A DNA stretch of 64,000 nucleotides from Halohasta litorea (GTDB taxonomy: Archaea; Halobacteriota; Halobacteria; Halobacteriales; Haloferacaceae), in NCBI RefSeq assembly GCF_024494645.1, contig NZ_JANHDJ010000003.1, forward strand, positions 124,001 through 188,000, read 5' to 3'. The notes beneath the pieces are model-generated. The model did no database searches and had not been told where the DNA came from. It saw only the letters and a list, made by a program, of their open reading frames with translations. Positions 16,345 to 25,524 of the stretch are shown piece after piece. The position numbers were made by a program, and so were the translations under genes. How positions within the stretch are numbered: position 1 is the first letter of the stretch; the number at the start of each line of letters is the position of its first letter.

Positions 16345-19300
16345 TTACGCACCGCTTTCGACTGCTGTTTCGCTCTCGGGGACATCGACTGATTGGTCTG
16401 TGAGTTCGACATCGACGGCGCTGTCATCCACACCGACGACCTGTGCCTCCTCAACCGATGCAGTGCCGCCTTCCCCGGTATCGCTACTGAAGACGTACTG
16501 GCCGGTTGCTTGTACGCTCGTGTTGGTGTAGCCGTTTTCCGGGCCGAACTCGTCGTACCCCGTCGTGGAGTACGGCAGCGTCATCTCGAAGTTCCCCTCG
16601 GCGTCGGCGGTCGCATACTGGGAGTAGGTGAACGTCTCACCGGATTCGGGAATCTCCATCTCGACGGTCGCACGGACTTCCGTGTCGGGTTCAGCACCCG
16701 TGCCGTCGACAGTTGCCCCGGGAACCCGTTCGAAGGTTTTCACCCAGCTCGGGCTCGTTTTAATGACCTGATTGATGTCGAGGTTGGTCGCTTGGGCCTG
16801 GTAGAACACCTCACTTTGGAAGTCACGAGAGCTTCTGAGCGCGTTCGATTCGGCGGTGTTGACCAGTCGGTAGTGTTCGAGCGCGTCGACGCGCTCGGTC
16901 GGGTTCGCACCGATTCCGCCGAGTTGGGCGTTCGGTGTCTCGTTGACGTAGTCTCGGGCCTCATCGAGCGTGTCAAACGTTTGGACACCCGACTCCGGAT
17001 CGAAGCCGGGGACGGTGACCTGTTGGCCGCTGCTCGTCTGGGCGGTCTGCGGCTCAGTCTCGACGACGATTGGATCGGGGTCGACCGCGCTCCCATGGTA
17101 GTTATACAGCCGGATCATCTGGCTGTCGTAGTACCGCTGGGTGCGGAGCGTGATCGGCTGGCCGAGCTGTTGTTGACCCTGTTGGCCCTGCACAAGCGGA
17201 TAGGTCTGTTCGATGAAATCACTCTCGCTGACATTATTGTTGAAGACGATCGGCGCACCGAACTTCGAACTCGGCGAGATCATTTCCCAGTCGACCATCA
17301 CGTACCGGGTCTGTCCGTCTTCACCCATCTTCTCGTTGAGGGCGTCGGCAGCTTCCTGTTCGGACGGAGCCAACAGGTAGTTAGCCGCCTCAGTTGCACC
17401 CTGCTGGAAGGGATTAGCGTTCGGAATCCGTTCGCCCTGAGTTGTGATCCAGTGGCCGTAGTCCCACCATGATTGGACACCGTAGGCTCCCTCGGGATAG
17501 TCGAAGTCACCGTCGTCAGGGCGATCATAAGCACCGTAGTGTTCCATGGCGTTGTCAGCACCGCCGAGTTCACCGGGTTGGGGAGTCTCGCTGCTCATCC
17601 ACTCGAACGTATCGTCCCACTGAGTGACTGCTCCTGGACCGTTTCGGTCGGCCGTAGCCCACGCCGACCCCGCGAAGGGAACCAACAGCGGTGCGGTTAC
17701 GACGAGCAGCACTGCCACTGCAACCATCACCTGCCAGCCTTCGAGGCTCTGTATCGACGCCCGCAGCGATTCACCGGCGGCCGTCACGTCCAGATAACCG
17801 AACACCTGACCGACGAAGATTGCCGTGAATACCGCAACGACGACTGCGAGGTAGTAGTTGAACCGCACCTGTGTGAACGCGGCTGACGTAATGAATGCCG
17901 CCCAGACGATGAGATACAGCTCCGCCGCATCGTACCGGTGGCGCAGCGTTGCACCGACAAGAATGCCGGACGCAATGAGCAGCCCGATGATCTGCCAACT
18001 GGTGCCGAACACTCCGGCGATCGTTTCGAACACAGGGGTTGCGAGATAGATCAAGCCAATGGTGGCAAGGGAGCCGACAACGTAGCCCGTGTCCCTGATA
18101 TCATCGCTCCGGATGAGCGGGCGAGCCAACACGACGATTGCCGCGATGACGGCGGTGAAGAAGGCGAGCCCGTACTCGGTGTAGATGAAATTGAAAGCGG
18201 ACTGTCGGGCAAGCGGCGGCGCTGCTTCACCGATAGTCTGCGCATTGGCAGTCGCACTGAAGCCGACCCGCGTGATGAGTGATGAGAGGAGTTGCTGAAC
18301 GAAACTCGAAAAGATCACGGCCAGCACGGCCAGAATTCCGACGACTGTAACGGGATACAGCAAGAGATCGATATCACGGTCATCCCATACGCGTGCGAGC
18401 GCAGCGAGGAAGACGCAGCCCAGCGCAACACCGAGCGGCAGGACCACGTGGAGCAGTGAGTTACTCGTTGCGCCTCCGATCGTGAACTGATTGAGCGGGA
18501 CGAACATTAGCAGCCCGGTGACAGTCATCGACACAGCACCGACAAACGCGATCGGCTCCGGACTCGATCCGTGGTAGACGTCGCTCGTGAGTTTGACCGC
18601 AAAGAAGATACCGGTAAATCCGACCAGGAGAATGCCCGGCGGCCACGCCCACATATAAAGCGCGGCCGCGACGCCAGCCGCAACCGAGTAGGCCAGTGGT
18701 CGACGGAGCGCGTCGAAATCACGGTCGGCAACCAGCTCCCAGACCGGCTGTTCTCGTTGTGCGACCGAAAGCGCGACAACGAAACCCAGCACACCGAGCG
18801 TCTGGAAGAAGACTTCGGCCGCATGGTGGTCGTAGAATCCGACCAGCGAGTAGTTGAGGAACGTTCCTGGAAGGAGTGCGAAGACGACGACTCCGACGAG
18901 AGCAGGGCCGCGCCCGGCGAACCGTGCGGCGATATAGTAGGCCGGAACGACAGCCGCTGCAGCAAATACAGGGGCCGCAATGAGCATGATCACTCCGGCG
19001 TACTCCCCGGATGGGTTACCGAAACTCGTCAGGAGGATAAATCCAGAGACGATCTGATCGTAGAGCGTCCCGAACTGTGCCGAACTCGTTCCCGAGGGGT
19101 AGTTCGTCAGCGGATCGAACGGCATCGTCCAGGGGAAGTTGTCCAGGAGATACGACGTCTGTCGGAAATGATACCACGGGTCGTTTCCGCGGAACGTAAC
19201 GCCCCCGTTAGTTTGGAAGTTACCGAGCGCACGAAGACGAACGGCCAACATGAACGCAATGACAGCACCCAGCACTGGCACGTGGTAGAGTTCTTTCAAT

Positions 19301-19362
19301 GCCTCGCCGAGCGAGTCGGCCTGTGTTGCGTCCCGAACGGAGTCGACGATCGCGTCTTTCAT
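16345..19362 (-). CDS. aglB: Oligosaccharyltransferase AglB (STT3 family)
   Basis: The 1005-residue catalytic subunit of archaeal N-glycosylation transfers the dolichyl-phosphate-linked glycan to Asn in Asn-X-Ser/Thr outside the cell. The N-terminal half has about 13 membrane segments with the acidic motifs RGNDPWYHFRQ and FYDHHAAEVF in outer loops. The WWDYG sequon-binding motif lies near residue 630 (SWWDYGHWITTQGERIPN), followed by a large soluble domain ending in ESETAVESGA. The ATG at 19362 (MKDAIVDSVRDATQADS) is preferred; upstream codons look random. It is divergent from the AglG-like gene through a 121-bp gap. Confidence 0.97.
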   Translation of the reverse strand: MKDAIVDSVRDATQADSLGEALKELYHVPVLGAVIAFMLAVRLRALGNFQTNGGVTFRGNDPWYHFRQTSYLLDNFPWTMPFDPLTNYPSGTSSAQFGTLYDQIVSGFILLTSFGNPSGEYAGVIMLIAAPVFAAAAVVPAYYIAARFAGRGPALVGVVVFALLPGTFLNYSLVGFYDHHAAEVFFQTLGVLGFVVALSVAQREQPVWELVADRDFDALRRPLAYSVAAGVAAALYMWAWPPGILLVGFTGIFFAVKLTSDVYHGSSPEPIAFVGAVSMTVTGLLMFVPLNQFTIGGATSNSLLHVVLPLGVALGCVFLAALARVWDDRDIDLLLYPVTVVGILAVLAVIFSSFVQQLLSSLITRVGFSATANAQTIGEAAPPLARQSAFNFIYTEYGLAFFTAVIAAIVVLARPLIRSDDIRDTGYVVGSLATIGLIYLATPVFETIAGVFGTSWQIIGLLIASGILVGATLRHRYDAAELYLIVWAAFITSAAFTQVRFNYYLAVVVAVFTAIFVGQVFGYLDVTAAGESLRASIQSLEGWQVMVAVAVLLVVTAPLLVPFAGSAWATADRNGPGAVTQWDDTFEWMSSETPQPGELGGADNAMEHYGAYDRPDDGDFDYPEGAYGVQSWWDYGHWITTQGERIPNANPFQQGATEAANYLLAPSEQEAADALNEKMGEDGQTRYVMVDWEMISPSSKFGAPIVFNNNVSESDFIEQTYPLVQGQQGQQQLGQPITLRTQRYYDSQMIRLYNYHGSAVDPDPIVVETEPQTAQTSSGQQVTVPGFDPESGVQTFDTLDEARDYVNETPNAQLGGIGANPTERVDALEHYRLVNTAESNALRSSRDFQSEVFYQAQATNLDINQVIKTSPSWVKTFERVPGATVDGTGAEPDTEVRATVEMEIPESGETFTYSQYATADAEGNFEMTLPYSTTGYDEFGPENGYTNTSVQATGQYVFSSDTGEGGTASVEEAQVVGVDDSAVDVELTDQSVDVPESETAVESGA

Positions 19363-19483
19363 TAGTTTGTCACAGATACAAACAGTCAATAAGGCTTGTG
19401 AAACTGTGCGTGGGATCCCAGTGATCAACGGTACCTATCACCGAGTCGAAACAGCTAAACGAACACCGAAATTCACGTAGAAT

Positions 19484-20404
19484 GTGCACGTGTCGGTCGT
19501 CCTCTGTACGTACGCGGAAGATATGTACAACCATTTCAGGGAGGCAGCCGACAGCATCCTCTCGCAAACGTATGGATCTGTGGAGCTTGTCGTGATCGTC
19601 GACGGCACGGAGGCCGTGTACGATCAGGTCGTTGCTGACTACGGAACGCGCGACGACGTCGTGATCCAGTGTAACGAGGAGAATATCGGGCTACTCGAAA
19701 GTCGAAACCGGGGAGCCAGCGTAGCCAGTGGGGATGTCGTGGCGTTTATTGATGACGATGCCGTGGCGGACGAACGGTGGATCGAACGGCTGGTTCGGGC
19801 CTACAAGGACGAAGAGGCGATCGCTGCTGGCGGTAGTATGACACCGCTGTGGGTTGCCGGGAAGCCGTCGTTCCTGCCGGAGGAGTTCCATTGGCTTATC
19901 GGCGTGACTCACCGCGGGTTTGCCGAGGAACCGGGAGAGGTACGGAACACGTTCGGATCGAACATTTCGTTTCGGGCGGACGTGTTTGAGGCTCTCGACG
20001 GCTTCGATACAGATATTGGTGGACGAAAAGGTGATCGGAACCTACAGGGTGGTGAGACGGAACTGTGTGCACGGCTACATGACCAATATGGACGTGGTGT
20101 GTGGTACGAGCCTGAGGCCGAAGTAGGCCACAAGGTATTCGACTACCGAACACGACCCGAGTGGCTCCTCCAGCGGGCGTTCTGGCAGGGATACTCGAAA
20201 CGGGCAATGGAAGTCCTCGTTCCCGAATCGAATACTGAAGAGTCGGCGTATCTCGTCGATCTCCTCGTTCGACATATGCCCGCCCGGTTATCGAACGCTA
20301 TCCGAGGACCGTCGCTGATCGAAGCGACGAAGTTACTCATGCTTTTCGTGTTTACCTCGTGTGTCGGACTCGGATATCTGTACGCATTCACACAGTGGCG
20401 GTAG
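19484..20404 (+). CDS. aglG: GT2 glycosyltransferase, AglG-like
   Basis: The 306-residue protein has a GT-A fold: SVVLCTYAEDMY at the start, DDD at residues 90-92 (FIDDDAVADERW), the acceptor-side motif FGSNISFRADVFEALDGFD, and GGETELCARL. A C-terminal hydrophobic segment (about 282-301) anchors it to the membrane. In Haloferax volcanii aglG lies beside aglB and adds the second sugar, a hexuronic acid, to dolichyl phosphate. Position and sequence here support that identity, though the sugar may differ. The start is GTG at 19484; the overlapping ATG at 19482 is in another frame. Confidence 0.85.
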   Translation: MHVSVVLCTYAEDMYNHFREAADSILSQTYGSVELVVIVDGTEAVYDQVVADYGTRDDVVIQCNEENIGLLESRNRGASVASGDVVAFIDDDAVADERWIERLVRAYKDEEAIAAGGSMTPLWVAGKPSFLPEEFHWLIGVTHRGFAEEPGEVRNTFGSNISFRADVFEALDGFDTDIGGRKGDRNLQGGETELCARLHDQYGRGVWYEPEAEVGHKVFDYRTRPEWLLQRAFWQGYSKRAMEVLVPESNTEESAYLVDLLVRHMPARLSNAIRGPSLIEATKLLMLFVFTSCVGLGYLYAFTQWR

Positions 20405-20442
20405 TCACAACGATTTAAACAACGGGTGATATCGTGGATAGC

Positions 20443-21600
20443 ATGGACGCCGGAATCGAGACTGATCGGTCGGTCTGTGTGGTTACACATCCCCTGTCGA
20501 CCGCGAGCGAAGCGGCTGTCGGTGGGCTTCTGGGGGTTGTGTCCGCGGCTGCGAGTTCAGTCTCTCTGATAACCGCGAACCTCCCCGAGGACTCCGATGT
20601 ATGGGACAGCTACGAGGTGTGTGAAATAAGCAGCTCGGAAACGGGGGAGTCAGTCGGCACTGCAGCAGTACGATTCATACGGAACCAGATACGGATGTGC
20701 AGCGAACTCCGACGGCGCGACGAGGAGATCGTGCTGTTCTTTGGTGCCGTATCCTACCTGCTACCGATACTGCTGTCACGACTGTTAGGAAAAAGGGTCA
20801 TCGTCGAACCGCGGGGGAACGTCCCCGATTCCCTCTACCGGATCTGGGCTGACCGCCTCCCCGATCGGTTGGCGTTCCTGCTTTCACGGCCGGTGTGGCT
20901 ACTTGAACGCGCTGGCTACCTCGCCTCCGATGCCATCCTACTGCTTTCACCATCAATGGCCGACGATCTCGATCTGCAGGCTCCGAGATACCAGCACAAA
21001 ATCCACGAACACGGCGCGCGGCCGGTCGACATCGATCGGTTTGCGCCGACGACACCGTTCGCCGACCGTGAGCGAACGATCGGCTACCTCGGCCGCCTCG
21101 ACGAGGAGAAAGGCGTCGACGTGCTGACCGAGGTGGTGAAACAGCTCCCCGACGACATCGAGTTCGTCTTCGTCGGCGATGGTACTCTCCGGCCACGGAT
21201 CGAAAACGAACTGGCCGAGAAGATCGACCGTGGTAGCGTCAGACTCCCCGGCTGGGTCGACCACGACGAGGTTCCAGCGTTCCTCGGCAGCTTCCGTCTA
21301 CTGGTGATGACCTCACGCACCGAAGGAGTGCCGACGACGGCGCTCGAATCGATGGCCTGTGGAACACCCGTCTGTGCGACTCCCGTCGGCGGGATTCCGG
21401 ACGTCGTCCACGACGGTGAAACGGGGTGGCTGCTCGAGGACGAGTCGGCGGCGGAGATAGCGGCTCGCATCGAGCGGCTGGTGCGTAACGACGAACAACT
21501 TGAGGCGGCAAGCCAGCGGGCTCGATCGTTCGTCGTCGAGCAGTATGGGTTCGATGCCGTCGTCGAGAAGTATCGGCGCGTCTTCGCGTCGGTCCGATAG
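20443..21600 (+). CDS. GT4 glycosyltransferase
   Basis: The 385-residue protein is a GT-B-fold retaining enzyme. The N-terminal domain has EPRGNVPDSLY; the C-terminal domain has IGYLGRLDEEKGVDVL (nucleotide-sugar side), FVGDGTLRPRI, and the EX7E region RTEGVPTTALESMACGTPV with TPVGGIPDVV. It follows the AglG-like gene by 38 nt on the same strand and probably acts on the same lipid-linked glycan. ATG at 20443 is preferred; an in-frame GTG at 20434 is the alternative. GC content is normal for the genome. Confidence 0.9.
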   Translation: MDAGIETDRSVCVVTHPLSTASEAAVGGLLGVVSAAASSVSLITANLPEDSDVWDSYEVCEISSSETGESVGTAAVRFIRNQIRMCSELRRRDEEIVLFFGAVSYLLPILLSRLLGKRVIVEPRGNVPDSLYRIWADRLPDRLAFLLSRPVWLLERAGYLASDAILLLSPSMADDLDLQAPRYQHKIHEHGARPVDIDRFAPTTPFADRERTIGYLGRLDEEKGVDVLTEVVKQLPDDIEFVFVGDGTLRPRIENELAEKIDRGSVRLPGWVDHDEVPAFLGSFRLLVMTSRTEGVPTTALESMACGTPVCATPVGGIPDVVHDGETGWLLEDESAAEIAARIERLVRNDEQLEAASQRARSFVVEQYGFDAVVEKYRRVFASVR

Positions 21601-21635
21601 CTACATTGATTTACCCGAGTGGACAACAGCAGCCC

Positions 21636-21830
21636 ATGTCACGGACTATCGAGTTGGACGACGATCTGTACGCTCGGCTCGACGGGCGAGCGACGAACAA
21701 CGGCTTCGAGTCGACCGAGGAGTACTGTCAGATGGTGCTCCGGACAGTGTTGGAAGAACTCGAAGACGGCGGAACAGCGATGGATCAGGACGTCGAAGAC
21801 CGTCTCGAAGACCTCGGCTACCTCAGCTAG
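21636..21830 (+). CDS. 64-residue ribbon-helix-helix-like protein with LGYL tail
   Basis: The start SRTIELDDDLYARLDGRA is a beta-strand plus helix like a ribbon-helix-helix protein; FESTEEYCQMVLRTVLEEL is the second helix. The end VEDRLEDLGYLS matches the C-terminal tails of the AlkP-fold proteins nearby (LEDLGYM, LKELGYL, LEALGYK). Whether it binds DNA or an AlkP-fold partner is open. It lies 35 nt after a GT4 gene and is convergent with an AlkP-fold gene: the palindrome CTAG at 21827-21830 contains both stop codons. Confidence 0.75.
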   Translation: MSRTIELDDDLYARLDGRATNNGFESTEEYCQMVLRTVLEELEDGGTAMDQDVEDRLEDLGYLS

Positions 21831-23362
21831 AACGCCGCCCGGACGGCCCGGCGGACACGCCGTTTTTCGAGGGCCGTCTCGTCTATGACCTCGTAGGACG
21901 GCTCCCGTTGGGCCGAGTCGCTGTTCGGATCGAACACATCGCCCCGAACCTCGCCGTCCATATCGGTTGGAACGTCGTAGCCACGCAGATGCAACAGCGT
22001 CGGTGCGAGATCCAGTATACTGAGCGTCTCGGCTGATCCCGTCTCGAAGCTCGGGCCGGTCGCGACGAACAACCCCTCGCGTTTGTTTTCCCCCTTCCAG
22101 CCGTCGTCGGCCGGATCGCTGAACACCTGCTGGCGTCCGATGCTTCCCTGAATGTGGACGCCGTTACGCTGGTCAATCACGATGTCGGGAATTTCGTTGC
22201 TGTACTCACCCGAATAGACGTCTTCGCCACGGTGGACGGCCGTCGCAACTGGTCGTCCATCAGGGCCAGTCAGCGATTCGAGCCGCTGTATCACCTCGGT
22301 ACGGAGTTGCTCGTATCGGTCAGCATCGCGGCCGACCGTGAGATAGATCGGTCCCTGTCCGCTTGCGACAACATCGGTCCGATCCCAATCGATGTTCGAG
22401 GTCTTGCTCTCTCTGGGGAGTTCTCCCTGCTCGTCGGGAATGAGATCCAGGAGGAACTGTGGGGCGAGGCGAACCGCGAGCGCCTGTAGCCCGAACGCCG
22501 AGAGGAGTCGAAGGAGCCGGTCACGATTGATTCCGAGACGGTGGACGAGTTTCGCTGCATCCGCATCGAGTGTGAGATAGCCCTGTTGTTCCAACCAGGA
22601 ATTGATGTGGAACACGGTATCGACCGCCGTCGACCCGTGATCGCTCATCAACACAACATCGTGACCCTCATCAAGGAACCAGCCGAGGTGATCGTCGATG
22701 ATCTTCCACCCACGAAGGGTATACTCGTCGTCCCAGAGATAGTGTTGAAGCGAATTGATGTAGAAGGTCGTTACCTGAAGGAATGTCAAATCGTACTCCT
22801 CGAAGAGCTCACGGGCGACGGTGAACCGCGTCTCCATCACCTCGAGGATCTCCTCGGCGGCTTTATCCGGAGTCGCTCGTAGCTCGTTTTTGATGGTGAC
22901 GCGGTAGTCGTGATCCTCGATGAGTCGGTCTTCGAGTGCCTCCGGGTAAGCAAACCCCTCGTTTCTGCCGTCCGGTGCGCCAGCGATCACGAATTCGTCG
23001 ACGTTTTTGGGCGGATAGGTAGTCGGCACCCCCATGACACCCGGCCGCTCGTGATCCGAGAGGATCTCCCAGTACTCCCGCTGTCTGTGTTTGCGATCCT
23101 GTGGATAGTAGATGCGCCGGTCGTCGACGTCGATGTTCTCCCACCAAAAGATGCCTAACTTCCCGGGGTTTTTGCCCGTCGCATACGCTTTCCAGTTCGG
23201 AGATGTCACCGGCGGCAGGACGGATTCGAGATCAGCGGTTATCCCCGTCTCTATGGCCTGTTCGATGTTCGGTAACTCACCGGCTTCGATCCAGGGCTCG
23301 AGGAGTTCGAAATGAGCACCGTCGAGTCCGAACACGACAGTACGGGGGCGTTCATCAGCCAT
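21827..23362 (-). CDS. AlkP-superfamily phosphodiesterase/nucleotide pyrophosphatase-like protein
   Basis: The 511-residue protein has the NPP-type core: metal-binding VVFGLDGAHFELLEPW near the start, a likely Thr nucleophile in PPVTSPNWKAYATGKNPG, VVLMSDHGSTAV (metal Asp-His) and LSILDLAPTLLHLRGYDVP near the end. Such enzymes hydrolyse or transfer phosphoryl or sulfuryl groups. In this locus the substrate is probably a lipid-linked sugar or nucleotide sugar, which is inference. There is no signal peptide, so it may act in the cytosol. ATG at 23362 (MADERPRTVV) is preferred over 23407. Confidence 0.88.
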   Translation of the reverse strand: MADERPRTVVFGLDGAHFELLEPWIEAGELPNIEQAIETGITADLESVLPPVTSPNWKAYATGKNPGKLGIFWWENIDVDDRRIYYPQDRKHRQREYWEILSDHERPGVMGVPTTYPPKNVDEFVIAGAPDGRNEGFAYPEALEDRLIEDHDYRVTIKNELRATPDKAAEEILEVMETRFTVARELFEEYDLTFLQVTTFYINSLQHYLWDDEYTLRGWKIIDDHLGWFLDEGHDVVLMSDHGSTAVDTVFHINSWLEQQGYLTLDADAAKLVHRLGINRDRLLRLLSAFGLQALAVRLAPQFLLDLIPDEQGELPRESKTSNIDWDRTDVVASGQGPIYLTVGRDADRYEQLRTEVIQRLESLTGPDGRPVATAVHRGEDVYSGEYSNEIPDIVIDQRNGVHIQGSIGRQQVFSDPADDGWKGENKREGLFVATGPSFETGSAETLSILDLAPTLLHLRGYDVPTDMDGEVRGDVFDPNSDSAQREPSYEVIDETALEKRRVRRAVRAAF

Positions 23363-23423
23363 AGGTGCGATTAGACGGATCGACGCATATATCTTTATCA
23401 CCTCCATTCTACTACTGAATCAG

Positions 23424-24332
23424 ATGACGGCGACCGCTAGGATAAGTGTCGAGATCGAGCTAGGGTGGGGGTTTCACGACAAGAAACCCCCATCGGCAGT
23501 CGCTGAACTGAGCGACGACGGCAGTGCCGAACGTGCGGCACTGCGATGGCTGCTGGATCTGTGTGACGAGTTCGGGATTCCGATCACGTTCAACATGGTC
23601 GGTCATCTGCTGCTCGACTCGTGTGACGGCGACCACGACGGTCCCCATCCCGACGATTGGTTCGACCGTGATCCAGGAACCGATGCCGACACCGACCCAC
23701 TGTTTTATGCACCCGAGATGGCCGAGTGGATTCGAGACGCCGAGGTCGACCACGAACTCTGTACCCACACGTTCAGTCACGTCCTCTGTGACGAGGTGAG
23801 CGATGCCGTCCTCAACTGGGAGTTGGATCGTGTCGCCGAACTCCACACAGAAGATGTCGTCTCGCTGGTCCCACCTCGCCACCGGAAACCGCCGTCAGAC
23901 CTCCTCCAGCGACACAGCATTGGCGTGCTGCGGCTGCCAGTCGACGAACGCCCGCCGTCGAACCCCCTCGGACGGTACCTCTGGACACTCACCCGAAACA
24001 ACCCCCTCGACGAGCCGACCACCGTCAACGGCGTCGTCGAAACGTACATTTCGCCGGTGATGACGCTGAGCGCGCCGTATCTTTCCCGCGGTGTATCAGC
24101 CCCACATCCAGCCTACCGTCTGCTACCTGAAGCCATTCGTCAGAGACGGCACGAAGGGTTCCTGAAATCCGGGCTGGACGCGGCGATACGTACGGAGTCG
24201 GGGGTCCACTACTGGACACATCTATACAACATTGCCCACCGTGCCCAACGGCAGCCGCTCCGCCGATTTATGATGCAGCTCGGTCGGAACGAGGGGATTA
24301 CAACGGACCGGATGGCGGACCTCACGAGATAG
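23424..24332 (+). CDS. Polysaccharide deacetylase-like (NodB-type) protein
   Basis: The 302-residue protein starts TARISVEIELGWGFHDK, where NodB enzymes have their Asp motif but this one has Glu. It keeps the metal-binding HxxxH (HTFSH, about residues 115-119, in HELCTHTFSHVLC) and ITFNMVGHLLLD in a TIM-barrel-like order. It may remove an N- or O-acyl group from a glycan, or be a non-catalytic relative because of the changed first motif. It is divergent from the upstream AlkP-fold gene and stops directly against the next one (24332/24333). Confidence 0.75.
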   Translation: MTATARISVEIELGWGFHDKKPPSAVAELSDDGSAERAALRWLLDLCDEFGIPITFNMVGHLLLDSCDGDHDGPHPDDWFDRDPGTDADTDPLFYAPEMAEWIRDAEVDHELCTHTFSHVLCDEVSDAVLNWELDRVAELHTEDVVSLVPPRHRKPPSDLLQRHSIGVLRLPVDERPPSNPLGRYLWTLTRNNPLDEPTTVNGVVETYISPVMTLSAPYLSRGVSAPHPAYRLLPEAIRQRRHEGFLKSGLDAAIRTESGVHYWTHLYNIAHRAQRQPLRRFMMQLGRNEGITTDRMADLTR

Positions 24333-25322
24333 TCACATATAGCCGAGGTCTTCGAGGTGCTGTTGGACCTCACGGCCCTTCTCGCCCTCACCGATCCGAG
24401 TGTGTGATTCCTGCTGTGCGGGCGTGTGATCCGTCTCGGAAAGCTCGGTTTCGACGGCTGATTTCAGATCGAGAATCGACTCGATATCGGCAATCAATCG
24501 CTCGTCGGTAGCCGCAACCGCGGCGGTCTCGGTGTGTTCACCCTCTTGGAGTCCGTGGTCGCTCACGAGCAAGAGTTCGTCGTCGTCGCCAAGGTCGGCC
24601 CGGAGTTCACCGACAAACTCGTCGAACTCCCTGTAGGCCCGTTCCTGTAGCCCCGGTTCGGCGTACGAAACGTGGCCGATCAGATCCAGCCCGCTGGTGT
24701 ATCCGAACACGAGTTCGTATCGTTGACCCCTGAGGGCTCGCCGTGTCAGTGCGATCCGTACCATCGACATCTCCATACAGCGTTCGTAGAACTTACCCGG
24801 ATCGGATGTCGTGTGCCGATGGTCGGTTTCGTCCTCCAGATCGAGCTGGAACAGCTCGCCCATGTTCTTCCGGAGTTCGTGTTCCCTGTCTTCGTCGTCG
24901 GGATCAACAACGTAGTTCGGGATCCCGATCGCCTTCGAGGTTGCGTCATCAAACACCGTTTCGAGTACGTGTTCCTCGTAGTAGGAGGCGGGCGTCCTGA
25001 AGTTCCCCTCGTCGGTGTTGTCGAGTAACCACGCACCCAACTTGACCTGTACCTGCTTCGGGAGTAGGACCGTCGACAGCCGACTGGCTGCACTGAATAC
25101 CGGGTTCTCCCATGCGAGGCCTTCTTTGAGCTCAATCCCGTGAGCTTCGGGCGGCAATCCGGTGATGATGCTGGGCCACAGCTCGTGAGTGCTCGGTCGA
25201 CCAGTCTGCGAGGAGAGGACGGTGTCGATCTCTTTGGAGGCGTCTAAACAGAGATTCGGGTGCTCCTCTCCGTCGAGAATATCCGGATCTAACGCATCGA
25301 TTCCGAGGACAACTATGCTCAT
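24333..25322 (-). CDS. AlkP-superfamily protein with LGYM tail
   Basis: The 329-residue protein has VVLGIDALDPDIL (first metal site), a Thr at the nucleophile place (GRPSTHELWPSIITGLPP), GYTSGLDLIGH, and LLLVSDHGLQEGEHTE (second metal site). It ends HLEDLGYM. It is short and lacks a signal peptide. It belongs to the type I phosphodiesterase group; the substrate is unknown. It is convergent with the deacetylase-like gene. GC content is still close to the genome average, unlike the following gene. Confidence 0.85.
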   Translation of the reverse strand: MSIVVLGIDALDPDILDGEEHPNLCLDASKEIDTVLSSQTGRPSTHELWPSIITGLPPEAHGIELKEGLAWENPVFSAASRLSTVLLPKQVQVKLGAWLLDNTDEGNFRTPASYYEEHVLETVFDDATSKAIGIPNYVVDPDDEDREHELRKNMGELFQLDLEDETDHRHTTSDPGKFYERCMEMSMVRIALTRRALRGQRYELVFGYTSGLDLIGHVSYAEPGLQERAYREFDEFVGELRADLGDDDELLLVSDHGLQEGEHTETAAVAATDERLIADIESILDLKSAVETELSETDHTPAQQESHTRIGEGEKGREVQQHLEDLGYM

Positions 25323-25524
25323 TTAGATACACCAGTGTTCCCACGATGAGTTCGTGCTGATGTCAATATAGTCCTATAGTCTTCAATAGATATAAATGAT
25401 GGCTGAAGAGGGCGAATAGCAATAATGAAATGCATCATCAGCCGCTGGGTAATACAACAATAAACGCCTTTTGATATACACACATATTATATCTTGTCAT
25501 ACATATTGTCAGAGAATCTATTTA

